Source: Callorhinus ursinus (taxonomy: Eukaryota > Chordata > Mammalia > Carnivora > Otariidae). From it: a stretch of DNA of 64,000 nucleotides. The translations under genes were made by a program, and so were the position numbers. Below the pieces are notes generated by a model. That model saw only the letters and a list, made by a program, of their open reading frames with translations, was not told the DNA's origin and ran no database searches. Of the stretch, positions 24,560-35,519 are shown piece after piece (the first letter of the stretch is position 1; every line of letters starts with the position of its first letter). The stretch is taken from contig NW_020312827.1 in the NCBI RefSeq assembly GCF_003265705.1, positions 13,618,924 to 13,682,923 of the forward strand, read 5' to 3'.

Positions 24560-25190
24560 TGTGAAAGCCCATACAGATCTGGTAAGGCCCCTCTTGGGCT
24601 GCAGGTCTGCCCCCTGGAGCCTTTCCAGATGTATGTTTCAGGATAGCAAGCTGCCCTGCAGGTCAGCTCTCCTGGGGTTGCCTGGGTCCCCTCCCCCGTG
24701 CCTCAGATGTCTGGTTTCCCAGGATTTTCTTTCTGGATCACCTGACTTTGGACTCCCCCACTTGCCCAGGCTCCCTCAGTGGATGCTGCCTGGCAGTCCT
24801 GGGCCAGTGCTCTGGTGGTACTGGTGGGTGGCCCTTAGAGCCATGTTCCCTCCTGTCTGGAATGCACCCAGCTTTATCACATCTTGTCCCCCGCCCTCAC
24901 CCCTCGGAGCCTTTGCTGTCAGCCTCTCAGGCATCTCATTTTTGATTTTCCTGCATCTCACTCACCTGGCATCTTCTTCACCTGCTTCTAGCTTTAATGA
25001 CACCTCTTCTGAGAGGTCTTCCTTGAGCTCTCCTGCTGGGCTCCTTCAGGACTTTTCCCCCAGGAGCACTCAGTCCCAAGTGTATTTATACACTGATTTG
25101 TTGCTTGTTTACCATCTGTCTCCTCCTCAAAATGTCAGACAGTGCCTTGCACAGGGGGCTCCTGAAGATCTGCTGAATGCATGTGAATGG
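24560..25190 (+). mobile_element. L2 LINE 3' fragment, sense
   Basis: From about 24800 the text follows the L2 3' end: 'catgttccctcctgtctggaatgc', 'ggagcctttgctgtcag', 'aatgacacctcttctgagaggtcttcc', 'ctgatttgttgcttgtttaccatctgtctcc'. The part before 24800 is less certain. A 217-codon open frame crosses this element, but it is an accident of the L2 text with no recognisable domain. Confidence 0.65.
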
Positions 25191-25599
25191 CACCCTCATT
25201 CTCCTGGTCCCTGAGGTGCTGAACCTGGCAGTTTTCTTTGATTCCTCATCTCCTTGGCCCCCAGTTGACTGAGAACTCACTAAGAGCAGAGCCCAGCAGC
25301 TGGCCCTCTGGACTACCCCCAACCCCCTCCCCCCCACACCTTGCTTGTGGCCCCTTCCTTCCTTCCCTGAGCTGCCGGTGCAGCTTTTCCTGTCTCCAGG
25401 CTCTGTCCCCTGTAGCCCAAGCGCTGTCACCACTGTATCCCCTGCTCGGGTGGCCTTATTGGTTGCTGTCCCCCGTGGAAGTAAGTTCCCATCTCCCCCC
25501 TGACTTTTGAGACCCTTTGGAGTCTGTCTTCATCCTCTAGTAGCTTCATGTCATGCTGTTCCCAGCACACACCCACCACTGGAGACAGGCCGGTCCCTG

Positions 25600-25830
25600 C
25601 CCTGCTCTACAGAACCCACCAGGCATGGTCTCTTGCTCATGCTGTCTTCACCTGTACCCGTCCCCACCTCCCTTCTGTCTACCCTGACCCAGCTCTTGGC
25701 TCAGGACTCTGCTTAAATCCCAACTCCTTAATGGCATCTCCTCATGATCTTATTAATCTCTCTTTGGCCCTTGGCATTTATAGTCTGTCTATGCCGTTTA
25801 TAATAAACTTTATAACAGAGTCTATCATCT
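25600..25830 (+). mobile_element. Probable L2 fragment, sense
   Basis: 'ctcaggactctgcttaaatcc', then 'catctcctcatgatcttatt' and 'ggcatttatagtctgtctatg' resemble another, shorter L2 3' segment. Confidence 0.45.
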
Positions 25831-25849
25831 AATGAAATCAGGAGCAATG

Positions 25850-26075
25850 CAGATGATTTTTAGGAGCGTGGAGGTTGGAATCCGAAACCTAGGTATGAAT
25901 CTTAGACCATGTGCTAGCCGCGTGTCCTTCAGCGAGTTAATTACTGTCAGTGAGCTTCGTGTCCTTCTCAGTGATGTGCGAATAATATCGTCTTGCTCAC
26001 GTGGTTGTTTAAAGATTAAATGATGTAATGATGGCACAACTCCTGGAATATAGTAGACATTCAGTGACTATTATA
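25850..26075 (+). mobile_element. MIR SINE remnant, sense
   Basis: In order: 'ggaggttggaatccgaaacc', 'ctagccgcgtgtccttcagcgagttaatt', 'gtttaaagattaaatgatgtaat' and 'tcctggaatatagtagacattcagtgac'. Together these follow the MIR consensus over most of its length. Confidence 0.75.
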
Positions 26076-26099
26076 CTGGTGGTCATTTCCCCTGTGTTG

Positions 26100-26494
26100 G
26101 TGCAATAGACCGAATTGTGTCCCCTCAATTCAGATGTGGTAGCCCTAATCCCAGTGTGAGTGTATGTGGTGGTAGAGCTTTTAGAAAGTAATTAAGGCTA
26201 AATGAGGTCATGAGGGCGTGATCCTAGTCCTATAGGATTGATGGCCTTCTAAGAAGAGGAAAAGAGAGAGAAATCTCCGGACACCGACACATTGGAGAAA
26301 GGCCGCGTGAGGACACAGCAAGAAGGTGGCTGTCTGTCTGGCAGCCAGGAGGAAAGCCAGGTTCACTAGGAACCAAATCAGGCAGCGCTTGGCTCTTGGA
26401 CTGGTGGCCTCCAGAATATGAGAACTGCATTTCTGTTGCTTCAGCCATCCATGCGGTGGTGTTTTGTGCAAGCAGGCGGAGCGAACTAGTACAG
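26100..26494 (+). mobile_element. MLT1/MST-like MaLR LTR, sense
   Basis: Solitary LTR remnant: 'aattgtgtcccctcaattc', 'gaggtcatgagggcgtgatcc', 'ccgcgtgaggacacagcaagaagg', 'ggtggcctccagaatatgagaac' and an end reading 'gcggagcgaactagtaca'. There is no coding retroviral sequence. Confidence 0.75.
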
Positions 26495-26514
26495 TTGGTG
26501 TTGGCGCTAATCGG

Positions 26515-26625
26515 ATAATGATTTGCCGGACTGACGTTAATTGAGCACTTACTATGTGTCAGGCACTTTCTCATTGAACCTTACAGATCTCATCTCTCAG
26601 TTCTCATAACCACCTTAGGAGATTG
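26515..26625 (-). mobile_element. MIR remnant, antisense
   Basis: 'attgagcacttactatgtgtcaggcac' and 'ctcataaccaccttaggag' are the reversed MIR 3' region. Confidence 0.7.
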
Positions 26626-27290
26626 GTTCAGCAGTTTGCTCGGGCTCCCCTGGCCTAGCAGAGCCAGCGTTAGATCGGTGGCCCAGGGCTGTGGCCTTCG
26701 GGAAACAGCATCTCCTGGAGTTGTACGGTGTGCATCTCTGTGGCCTCCTGCAAGGACCCTGGTGGCAGGCCATGCGTCTCTACTCCAGATGATGAATTCC
26801 TTGATGTCAGAGGCGGCGCCCTTGTGTTTTATCTCCAATGGCACTTAGCTGGTGCTCCGTGCACAGGAAGCAATTAAAAAACTATTTCTGGTTGGCTCAT
26901 TTTCCCCAGATGGTTGTATCGCCTGCATCTGGGCAAAGAGTGAAATTTTCCACCCCCACTCCAGTAACCCCCCCCAGGGGGAGTCCCCTGAGTATTTGCT
27001 GTCAGTGGGGGCATTGGCATGTGGAGGTGGAGAGCCTGCCCAGCAAGCTGCTGAGCTGAGGGAAAATAAAGGAGGATCAGGTCTTCAGTGGTTGGGCGCT
27101 AAACCTTTGGAAGTCAGAACCTTCAATTCTTTTATTCTCTCAGTGAGTAAAGTGAGTGCTGGTCCTTTGGGACATGTCTGTGCATATCAGTTGTGGAAGA
27201 ATTTCTTGTCTTCCTGTCTTTCTCCTTTGCTTTCTGCTACCTCTCCATGTATGGGCTCAATTTAAGAGACCAGAGAGAACACTAACCAAC

Positions 27291-27330
27291 TTTTGTTTTG
27301 TTGTTGTTGTTGTTTGTTGTATTTTTTTTC
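27291..27330. repeat. (TTG)n-rich low-complexity run
   Basis: TTTTGTTTTGTTGTTGTTGT-type sequence grading into poly-T. Confidence 0.85.
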
Positions 27331-27909
27331 CCCTTCACTCTCCTTAGAACCCTGATAGCTATGTTAGTAATTAATTAACCCCTTTTTCTCAGAAGTTGAT
27401 GGGTTTGGGTTTCTGAAAACGATTAGCCATGTGGAGTCGTGGAGTCTAACTTAAGGTTTGGGGGTGATGGGGGTTATACCTTTTAGACTTCTAGGACCAT
27501 ATACTTACACAGTGGCATATATTCCTTATCAGCATGTTCATAATGTATATCCCACTTCTTTTAGTAAGGATTAACCTAAGATACATGCAACATGTTATAA
27601 TAAGGCTATTTAAGTAAAAGTAGAAAATAGACATACGCTGTGGAGAGACGGGAAAGCAAATACTCCAAATTCTTAAGCTCATGTATTTGTTGCATCTGAG
27701 TGCCCTGACAGCCAAGGCAAAAATGGGAAGCTCAGCTGGTTTTATCATTCTGCTTCTGGTAAAATGCCAATTCAGGAGAGTCATCATCCTCAGGTGCCAG
27801 GTTCAAAAAAGGCTGCACCTGCACTGTATTTACAATATATACAGCAATCCTAGCTATGGTTTAAGAAGGTTAATCATGTTTGATCAAGGCTTTTGCTCAT
27901 GGTCTTAGT

Positions 27910-28080
27910 TATGGCCTATCCTTCTCTATCCCTGGATAACTCCCGTCCATCCTTTAGCCTTTGACTGGGCTCTCCTCCTCCAAGAAGTCTTCTGTGATGC
28001 TCTCTGCCCAGCCTGGGCTGTCTCTCCTCGGTGGAACCATAATACTGTGGGCACTGATTTTTTGCACCTCCGTATTGCTT
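27910..28080 (+). mobile_element. L2 LINE fragment, sense
   Basis: 'ctccaagaagtcttctgtgatgc', 'ctctgcccagcctgggctg' and a TTGC-rich end resemble the L2 3' region. Confidence 0.5.
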
Positions 28081-28462
28081 CATGTCATCTCTCACAACTA
28101 GACTAGGTGTTCTTAGGACTCACTTCTTGTATTGTGATAGTTGCGTCCTGATGTTTGTTGAAGGAAGGAAGTTTATTGATCTATTAGAGAAACGCTTTTC
28201 TAAGTACATGAAACCAGTTTCTGCCAACGAAGGTCATCAGCTGATTGTGGGTGTCTGCCCGTAGCCCATAGCTTGTCTGTAATGCAGGGAGGTTGCACAT
28301 CTCACTCTCGCTACTGGGTCTGGTCCTGGGTCTTCCACCAAGTGGAGTTGCGCCTCGCACATTCCATGGGCTCAGTTTCCGCATCTGCAAAGTGAGGATG
28401 TTGATTCAGGTCGGGGAGCACAGAGATGTGGAATTCGTCTTCAGTCCCATGTTTCACTCCCA

Positions 28463-28491
28463 TGGTGGGCATGGTGGGCATGGTGGGCATC
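28463..28491. repeat. Three-copy 9-bp tandem repeat
   Basis: The unit GGTGGGCAT is repeated three times without mismatch. The stretch is intronic. Confidence 0.9.
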
Positions 28492-28694
28492 CCTCCTGGG
28501 CCGCAGCACCTCCCACCCCCAGCAGATGCAGGGGTTGGGGCTCCTTCTCTGAGTGTCAGTTCTAGAAGCCACCACCAGAGCACCAGTCCTTTGGGGTTGG
28601 TATCAGAGAAGAAGCCTATTTACCATCTGTGCTTATGTTTGACGTTCTTTGTAGCTCTAATGATTCTAGAAAATTCCCTGATTTTCCTCTGTCA

Positions 28695-29121
28695 TCACAG
28701 TAATGGGATGAATAGTATTCCCCCACAGTTCATGTGTGTCTGGAACCTCAGAATGTGACCTCCTTTGGAAACAAGTTCTTTGCAGATGTAAGTAGTTAAG
28801 ATGACGTCGTTCTGGATTCGGGTGGGCCCTACGTTTAATGACTCGTGTCCCTCTGAGAAGAGATGACCCAGGCATACAGGGAGGAGTGCTGTGTGACAGC
28901 AGGGCAGGGCAGGGCGGGGCGGAGTGGCGCAGCTCCACGCCCGGAGCGCCCGCGATCACCACAGCCCCCAGACCTGGGAGGAGACACGGAGGGCTATTCC
29001 CTAGAGCCTTCCGAGGAAGCGCGGCCCTGGCAGCCCCTTGATTTCAGAATTCTGGCCTCGGAAAATAAGTTTCCACCAAGTTTGTGGTATTTGTTACGGC
29101 AGCTCTAAAAAACCAATACAT
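28695..29121 (+). mobile_element. MLT1-like MaLR LTR, sense, with GC-rich pocket
   Basis: LTR blocks in order: 'gaatagtattcccccacagttcatg', 'ctcagaatgtgacctcctttgg', 'ttctttgcagatgtaagtagttaag', 'gggtgggccctac' and 'ccaagtttgtggtatttgttacggcagc'. Between about 28903 and 29000 the sequence is unusually rich in GC and CpG (GGGCGGGGCGGAGTGGCGCA) compared with the rest of the LTR. Confidence 0.75.
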
Positions 29122-29133
29122 GCACCTCATTTT

Positions 29134-29300
29134 ATTTATTTATTTTAGAGTTAGAGAGTGGCGGGGGGAAGGGGGGGCAGAGAGAGAGGGACAAGCAGAT
29201 TCCCTGCTGAACACCGGGCTCAGTCCCAGGATCCTGAGATCATGACCTGAGCTGAAATCAAGAGTCAGCCGCTGCACCACTTAAGGCCACCCAGGCGCCC
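29134..29300 (-). mobile_element. Carnivore SINE, antisense
   Basis: Diverged antisense SINE from TTTATTTATTTTAGAG to AAGGCCACCCAGGCGCCC. The flanks cacctcatttta and cacctcttatttt form an imperfect target duplication. It inserted right after the MLT1-like LTR. Confidence 0.85.
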
Positions 29301-29859
29301 CACCTCTTATTTTTATTTAAAAACCATCCCTTGTGTTTACTCTCTCTGATGCTAGTATGCCCCTTTCTCACGTCTATCTAGAAAAGACATCTTTTTGCCA
29401 GGTTGTGTGTGGTGGAAAGAATCAGAATCAGACATTTCTCTGACTGTTCATAAAAATTTAGACATTGATAAAAAGCCCCTTTTCCCAATTAATAGATGAA
29501 AGCATATGAATTACTTTATATTTTTGTGGGACATATGTTTAGTTCAGACTCCCTGAGGTCTTATTCAAATTATCGAAAACCTGGCCTCTGCAGGATAATT
29601 CACAGATGGTACTGACTCTAGCCAAAAAAGAAAAAGACAGAAAAAAAAAAAAAGAACCGGGGTTTGAAAACACACAAAACTACTCCCGTGTCCTGAGCGA
29701 TAGGAAGCAGTGTTGGATTGGGCTTGCCCCCCGTTCCTCCTCTCCGGACCCAGTGGGAACCTGTCCCTCTCGGCAGGAGAGCCTGCACTGTCCTTTCGCG
29801 TGTCTTGCTCAGTGCGGCCTCCTAGCGCGCGTCTGTGTTTTTCTTCAGACACTAACTAG

Positions 29860-29965
29860 CTCCTCTTTGTCAGGTGCTTTCCTCTGTTCCTCCGTGATCT
29901 CAGCACTCCACAAAGTGGGTGGTTACTGGCCCATTGTACCGACAAGGAAACAGAGACTCGGAAGC
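29860..29965 (-). mobile_element. MIR remnant, antisense
   Basis: 'ccattgtaccgacaaggaaacagagactcggaag' is the reversed MIR core, preceded by 'gtcaggtgctttcctctg'. Confidence 0.65.
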
Positions 29966-29989
29966 CCATGTCCTCCCAGCCCACTTCAG

Positions 29990-30670
29990 AGGGCGTGTGG
30001 GGTGGGGGGTGGGAACAGTGGCCGAGCGAACTCCAGATGGGCAGAGGTGGGATAGGAGAACATGAGGGAACAGGGAAGGGGAGGCCTGGGGTGAGGCCAG
30101 CGAGCTGGGAGGGTTCATGCCGTGCAGGGCCTGTACCTCAGGCCTGGAAGGTGGGGTGCTTTCTGTCTCCCCGGGGAGCCGTCGGAGATGGGGGCATGGG
30201 GAGAGTGGAGTGTGACAGGAGGGGATTTGAGGTGGTGAAGGCCTGGCGGCAGGAAGCAGAGTGTTGGGACAGAGTCCAGGAGGAGAGCCGGGGGCTGGGA
30301 CAAGGTCGGCAGCTGTAGGAAGGGCGTTGGTGACAGCAGACCTGCTCTCCCAGAGGTGGAATCCATAGGCTGTGAAGACAGCCGGGGGCTGCGGGGCAGG
30401 CAGGCAAGGAAGAGGAGTAAGAGTCGGGGATTAAGCCTGCATAGAGGAGGGGGGCATCATGCACTTTGACGAGCACCAAGGAGGAAAGGGTGGGTTTGCG
30501 TGGTGGAAGAAGATGATGCATTCTGGTCTGGCCTTGGTGCACTCTGGGCACTGAAGGTCGTCAAGAGGGGATCATCAGTAAACAGCCTGATGTGTTGGCT
30601 CTGCACAGGCCAGGTGAAGTGTTGGAGGTAGTTGAGAGGTTCAAGCAAAGGGCCTGGGGCCAGCTTTACC
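29990..30670 (-). mobile_element. Probable L2 fragment, antisense
   Basis: GA-rich text with 'gggaacagtggccgagcgaac', 'catgccgtgcagggcc' and 'gatcatcagtaaacagcctg' in the order expected for reversed L2. Divergence is high and parts may be unrelated. Confidence 0.45.
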
Positions 30671-31377
30671 TTCATTTAAGCAGACGTGGCCAAGCCCTTC
30701 CCGGACTGTGGGCACTGGGACCGTCTAGCCTTGGCAGCACCCTGTGCATGGCTGGGGTGTCAGGGGCGTAGAGTTAGCTAGGGAGGGCTGGTAGGGTCAC
30801 ATCGCCAGATGTTGTGGAAAGGCTTTATAAAAATTAAGAACGAACGTGTAATCTCAGGCCTCCGTTTGAGACATAATCCCTCTGTGAGTCGCTTCAGGAA
30901 AACAGGGAGTCAGTCGGCCACAGTAGAGAATTTTTGTGCTGTTTATCAGTAATATTTGCAGATGCAGTCGAGGTGCCTTGCTGGTGTGTTTGTGATGATT
31001 CTCTGACAAGAGGGCCTTTCTCCTGTGGTCACTGAGCTTGATTTCAGAGGTTTAGGCCTCTCAGGGCTGGTTTGCCATTAGTCCCCATGGGTGCGCATCT
31101 TCACAAGCAGTTCTGCAGGTGATTCCCAGGACTGTCCCTGCTCACACTGTTGCCACTTTTTGTAGGACGGGGGACCAGGGCACCGGGTGTGTGGCCTCAG
31201 CACTTCGTGAGGAGCCCTGGAGCACCCTGCTTGTGGGCAGGGCTTTTAAGGGATGTGGTTGAAGCTGCGTGCAGGGGTGAAGTCAGTGATGTAGGCGGTG
31301 GAGCTCTTCTGCATTCAAATCGAGCTTGGATTGAGAGATCCCCCTCTTTGTCAGAACTTAGTAGTTTATCATGCTCT

Positions 31378-31665
31378 AGAGGAGCGGTTCTTAACTGGAG
31401 GTGAGTTTTGCCCCCCCCCCCCCCACACACACCAGGGGACACTTGGCTGTGTTTGGAGATTTGGTTGTCACAACATGGGTGAGGGGTCCTACTGGTGATC
31501 TAGTGGGCCGAGCATAGGGATGCTGCTAGTGGGTCAAGCCTAAGGATGCTGCCAGTGGGTCGAACCTAGGGATGCTGCTAAACCTCTGCAACACCCAGGA
31601 CGGCCCCCACCACAAAGAATCACCTTGCCCCGGATGCCAGTAGGGCCACGGTTGAGAAACTGTGG
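31378..31665 (+). mobile_element. MER5A-like hAT-Charlie element with internal triplication
   Basis: The ends read 'gcggttcttaactgg' and 'ccacggttgagaaactg', the terminal inverted repeats typical of MER5A. Interior blocks are 'aggggacacttggctgtgtttggagattt', 'ggatgctgctaaacctctgcaacacccaggac' and 'caccacaaagaatcac'. The roughly 30-bp block ending in GGATGCTG, single in the consensus I know, is present three times (about 31500-31576). A run of 14 C at 31411-31424 replaces the usual short C stretch. Confidence 0.85.
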
Positions 31666-32177
31666 GTAGTTTCCAACAAAATCTTTCCATCCTCCCTGCT
31701 GTCTATGGGGGAAGACTCAGGGTTCTTACCATGGCATGGGGTTTCAGCAGAGTTAGGGAAGGTCCCTGAGTGAAGGTCAGGGTGGTGAGAGGCCTGTGTG
31801 GCTGTGGCAAGGAGCCTGGGGTCAGGCCACCAGCTGTGTGCTCTCAGCAAGTGCTGCCCTTTTGAGTGCAGGTTCCTTAAATGCCAAGTGAGGAGAGCCA
31901 ACTGCGAGAACCAAGACCCTTTCCAGCTCCCACACCCTGAGATTCTAGAACTGACCCTCTATCCTCAACGCAGGCACAATTCAAGCAATGTAGGCAAAGA
32001 GATTTGATAAGACCTCGTTCTCTCTGCCTTTTCTACCAGTTTTTATTTGCATTTTTGGGGAGTTCTGAAGAGGTAAAAATTGCATACTATTAATTTCATG
32101 TTTAAAATGCCCCCTCTTTTTAATAAATAGGAACCCTGATGATAGGCACGAGGTTTCTTCTGTTTCAAGGAGAAATG

Positions 32178-32211
32178 ACTTTAATATCCTCGAAACTTTA
32201 ATATCCTCGAA
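32178..32211. repeat. 17-bp perfect tandem duplication
   Basis: The unit actttaatatcctcgaa occurs twice back to back without mismatch, in otherwise unique intron sequence. Confidence 0.9.
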
Positions 32212-32451
32212 ACATATCCGTGATAAAAATTCGAGGTCTGATCACTTGCAACAGACAGACGTGTACATTTTAAGTGTCTCTGCTGAGGTAAGCTCAGGCT
32301 GTGGGGATGTCCCCAGACATCGCTGGCTCTGAACAAAGTCCTATGAGTGCAAGAGAACCTGAGATTCAGGATGTCTGGGTATTCCCCAGCTGATGGAGCA
32401 GACGTTAAGTCATCCTGAGTAGCTATCTTCACCCCCACCCCCCTACACATG

Positions 32452-32464
32452 CGCGCGCACACAC

Positions 32465-32502
<38 letters not shown>
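32452..32502. repeat. (CA)n microsatellite
   Basis: Mostly CA dinucleotides, beginning with a GCGCGC stretch and with one CGC interruption. A likely length-polymorphic marker. Confidence 0.95.
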
Positions 32503-32504
<2 letters not shown>

Positions 32505-32619
32505 TATCCTGGGAGCGCTTGATCTTCTCCATCAGTAAATAGGTAATGTGCACAAGGAAGCAAAAGCTGTTCTTCTGTCTGGATTAGAGGAACAGTCTTT
32601 CTCCTTCTGGAATCTTCCC

Positions 32620-32985
32620 TATTATATGAGTTTGCTAGGGCTGCCATAACAAGTACCACAGACTGGGGGGTGGGGGAGGTTTAAAAAACAAATTTATTTT
32701 CTCACAGTCCTGGAGGCTGGAAGTGTGAGATAAAGGTGTCAGCTGGGCTGGTTTCTTCAGAGGCGTCTCTCCTTGGCTGGTAGGTGGCCACCTTCCTGTG
32801 TCTTCACATGATCTTCCCTCTGTGTGTGCCCGTGTCCTAATCTCCTCTTCTTTTAAGGACATCAGAGCCCACTGTAATAGCCTCGTCTTAGCTTAATTAC
32901 CTCTTTAAAGCCCCTGTCTCCAAATAGAGTCACGTTCTGAGGGTCCTGAGCTGAGGGCACGGTTCAGCTCAGTACGGCTGTGGGG
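32620..32985 (-). mobile_element. MLT1-like MaLR LTR, antisense
   Basis: The reverse of the LTR type seen at 28695: 'gtttgctagggctgccataac', 'atttattttctcacagtcctggagg', 'ccaaatagagtcacgttctgagg' and a weak end near 32980. It is a solitary LTR remnant with no internal sequence. Confidence 0.75.
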
Positions 32986-33074
32986 GGTGTGGAGAACGGG
33001 CTCTGTTCAGGATAAGACTTTACAGATGGTTAATAATGTTGCCACGGCTGCTCTCCTCCCGCCATGTTTTTCTT

Positions 33075-33397
33075 TTTCTTTTTTTTTTTTTTTTAAAGAT
33101 TTTATTTCTTTATTTGACAGAGNNNNNNNNNNNNNNNNNNNNNNNNNNNNNNNNNNNNNNNNNNNNNNNNNNNNNNNNNNNNNNNNNNNNNNNNNNNNNN
33201 NNNNNNNNNNNNNNNNNNNNNNTTTATTTGACAGAGAGAGACACAGCAAGAGAGGGAACACAAGCAGGGGGAGTGGGAGAGGGAGAAGCAGGCTTCCCGC
33301 GGAGCAAGGAGCCTGATGCGGGGCTCGATCCCAGGACCCTGGGATCATGACCTGAGCCGAAGGCAGATGCTTAACGACTGAGCCACCCAGGCGCCCC
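33075..33397 (-). mobile_element. Carnivore SINE (SINEC), antisense, containing the assembly gap
   Basis: Poly-T and AAAGATTTTATTTCTTTATT on the left; GACAGAGAGAGACACAGCAA and a GAGCCACCCAGGCGCCCC head on the right. The flanks share catgtttttctt (33063-33074 and 33402-33413) as target duplication. The SINE is otherwise full length even without the N run. It is of the same GACAGAGA subtype as 18736-18936. Confidence 0.9.
33123..33222. other. Assembly gap (100 N)
   Basis: Exactly 100 N, a conventional placeholder for a gap of unknown size. The 14 bases before it (33109-33122) and after it (33223-33236) are identical, tttatttgacagag. Confidence 0.99.
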
Positions 33398-33404
33398 TCC
33401 TCAT

Positions 33405-35085
33405 GTTTTTCTTATGAAAAAACTCAAACATATAGAAAAGGTGCGAGAATAGTACAGTGGCCACCTACACACCCTACTGCGGAGATTTTGTTAACATGTT
33501 ACATTTGCTTCATCTTTATGTAGAAATTCTATGAACCAATTAAAAGACAATTGTAGGCATCATGATGCTTTAAAACATCAGCATGAATCTCTTAGGAATA
33601 AAGACGTTCTCCTGCATAATCACAACACTATTACCACACCTAAGAAAATTTAAAATAATTCCCTACAGCATCTGATACGTAGTCCATATTCAGATTTCTC
33701 CAATTGTACCCCGAAGTTGTTGTTGGTGGTGGTTTTTTTTTTATTTTATTTTTTTATAACTTTGTGGTTTTTTAAAACCAGGATCTAGTGAAGGTACAGG
33801 CATTGCCGCTGGATTTTTAGATCTCTGTAGTCTTTCCAGCCTGGAATGATCCTACCATCCCCCGCCCCCCCTTTTTTGAGAAGATCAAGGCCTGTTGTTT
33901 AGGGGATGCTCACATCCTGAATTTGGCTGAGTATTTCCTTGTGATGTTGTTCAGCTTGGCCCTGTATCCCTGGAAGTCAGATCCAAATGCTTGTTTAGGT
34001 TCAGGCTTGTTTAAACAGTTGCCAGGTGATGCTGGGTGCTTCTTAAACCATCAGATTCCCACCAGGTTGTCCCATTATTCGGGATGCTAAGTTTGAACAC
34101 TGGCCTAAGGTGGTGGTGCCAGATCTCTCCACCGCATGGTATGTTTTTCCCTTTGCAATTAACCTGTAATCTAGGGGGAGATAATTTGGCACCGTGTGCA
34201 TATCCATTGATGATTCTTGCCTGAATTATTTCACTGGGGGGGGGGTTGCAAAATGGTGGTTTTTCTAATTCTATCATTAGTTGGCATTATAGTTCTTAAA
34301 AAGGAACTGTAATGGCTGATTTGTAGAGAAAAGGATTGGTGTATAATCGCCTCTAATGGTGGCAAATAAATCTCTGTGAATATCATTGTGGACTCAGGTT
34401 TTTATTTAGTCAGTGTTTTATAATCAATTATAGTCATTGTTTTCATGCTTAAATTATCCCAAATTTGGCCAGTATGACCCCTTTCAGGCTGCCTTTCATG
34501 TCCTTTGAACGTGTCCCTTTTAGTCTTTGGGCACTTCTTGCTTTCTTGCACAGAAACGTCATAGGTTTAGCTTATATTTTCCATTTCCAGACACGGATTC
34601 ATCCCTTTCCCCAAAAAGCCCTGATTCCTTTTAGGGGCGAATGGTATTTAGGAACCGAACCTGGATGCTGGTGTGTTCATTGTGGCTGGGGTCTTATTAC
34701 TTTCAGGGCTTTCAGTGGACAGAACTAAGAAAAAATAGAATAACAAGCTTTTTGATATTTCCAAACCACATCTAACAATATTGGGGTTTTCCTTAAAATC
34801 TTTGATTTTGTATTCATAGCTCTTTGCTTGGCTTCTGATACTGTGAATACTATTAACATGTTCACCTTTTGCTTTATTCTACAAGATACATACAATAGTG
34901 TCACAATTATATTGTTACTATTAATATAAGTCAGATCGAAATGTGGTATTTCTTCCTATTTCATTTTGTCTTTTGCATACATTCCGCTAGAATGGGCAGT
35001 CACTATTGAGTTCAAAAGCCCTGTGAAAGAATCCTTTTCCCTGTAAAGTTAATGTTGCCGACTTGATCCTCCAGTTAGGTTATTT
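33405..35085. mobile_element. Long L1M-type LINE-1 3'-region remnant
   Basis: The longest copy of this family in the window. Blocks in order are 'actcaaacatatagaaaagg', 'attaccacacctaagaaaattt', 'gtccatattcagatttctcc', 'tggtgccagatctctccacc', 'ccattgatgattcttgcctgaatta', 'ccaaatttggccagtatgacccctttcaggctg' and 'ttccttttaggggcgaatggtatttagg'. This is the non-coding 3' region of old L1 elements, and no ORF2 frame is present. Element strand was not fixed. Confidence 0.7.
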
Positions 35086-35100
35086 TGCTTGTTTTTTATT

Positions 35101-35288
35101 TTTTATTTTTTTAAGATTTTATTTATTTATTTGACATTGAGAGAGACAGCGACAGAGGGGACACAAGCAGGGGGAGTTGGGGAGGGAGAAGCAGACTCCC
35201 CGCTGAGCAGGGAGCCCGATTCCCAGGACCCTGGGATCATGACCTGAGCCAAAGGCAGACAATTAACGACTGAGTCATCCAGGTGCCC
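35101..35288 (-). mobile_element. Carnivore SINE (SINEC), antisense
   Basis: Antisense SINE from TTTTTTAAGATTTTATTT to CTGAGTCATCCAGGTGCCC, lacking the 'atgcggggctcgat' segment of the consensus. Flanks tgcttgttttttatt and tgctttttaattt give an imperfect target duplication. Confidence 0.87.
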
Positions 35289-35302
35289 TGCTTTTTAATT
35301 TA

Positions 35303-35476
35303 AAAAAAATTTTTTATTATAAAGATTTTATTTATTTATTTGAGAGAGAGAGAGGGAGCAGGAGTGGGAGTAGCAGAGGGAGAAGCAGACTCCCCGCTAG
35401 CAGGGAGCCCAATTCCTGGTGATCATGACCTGAGCCAAAGGCAGAAACTTAGCCCACTGAACCACCCAGGAGCCCC
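35303..35476 (-). mobile_element. Carnivore SINE, antisense, adjacent to the previous one
   Basis: Antisense SINE from AAAGATTTTATTTATTTATT to CTGAACCACCCAGGAGCCCC, shortened in the middle. It begins about 15 bp after the previous SINE. The A/T-rich flanks resemble each other, but no clean duplication can be fixed. Confidence 0.85.
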
Positions 35477-35519
35477 TTTCTTTTGCTTTTTTTAAAAAAA
35501 TTTAAACTTACAGTTTGCT

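Noticed and set aside
24561..25214. 217-codon open frame
   Set aside because: It crosses an L2 3' fragment in a pyrimidine-rich stretch. The Ser/Pro/Leu-rich product reflects base composition, not a gene.
28463..28491. CRISPR-like short repeats
   Set aside because: Three 9-bp units without spacers in a mammalian intron are a simple tandem repeat.
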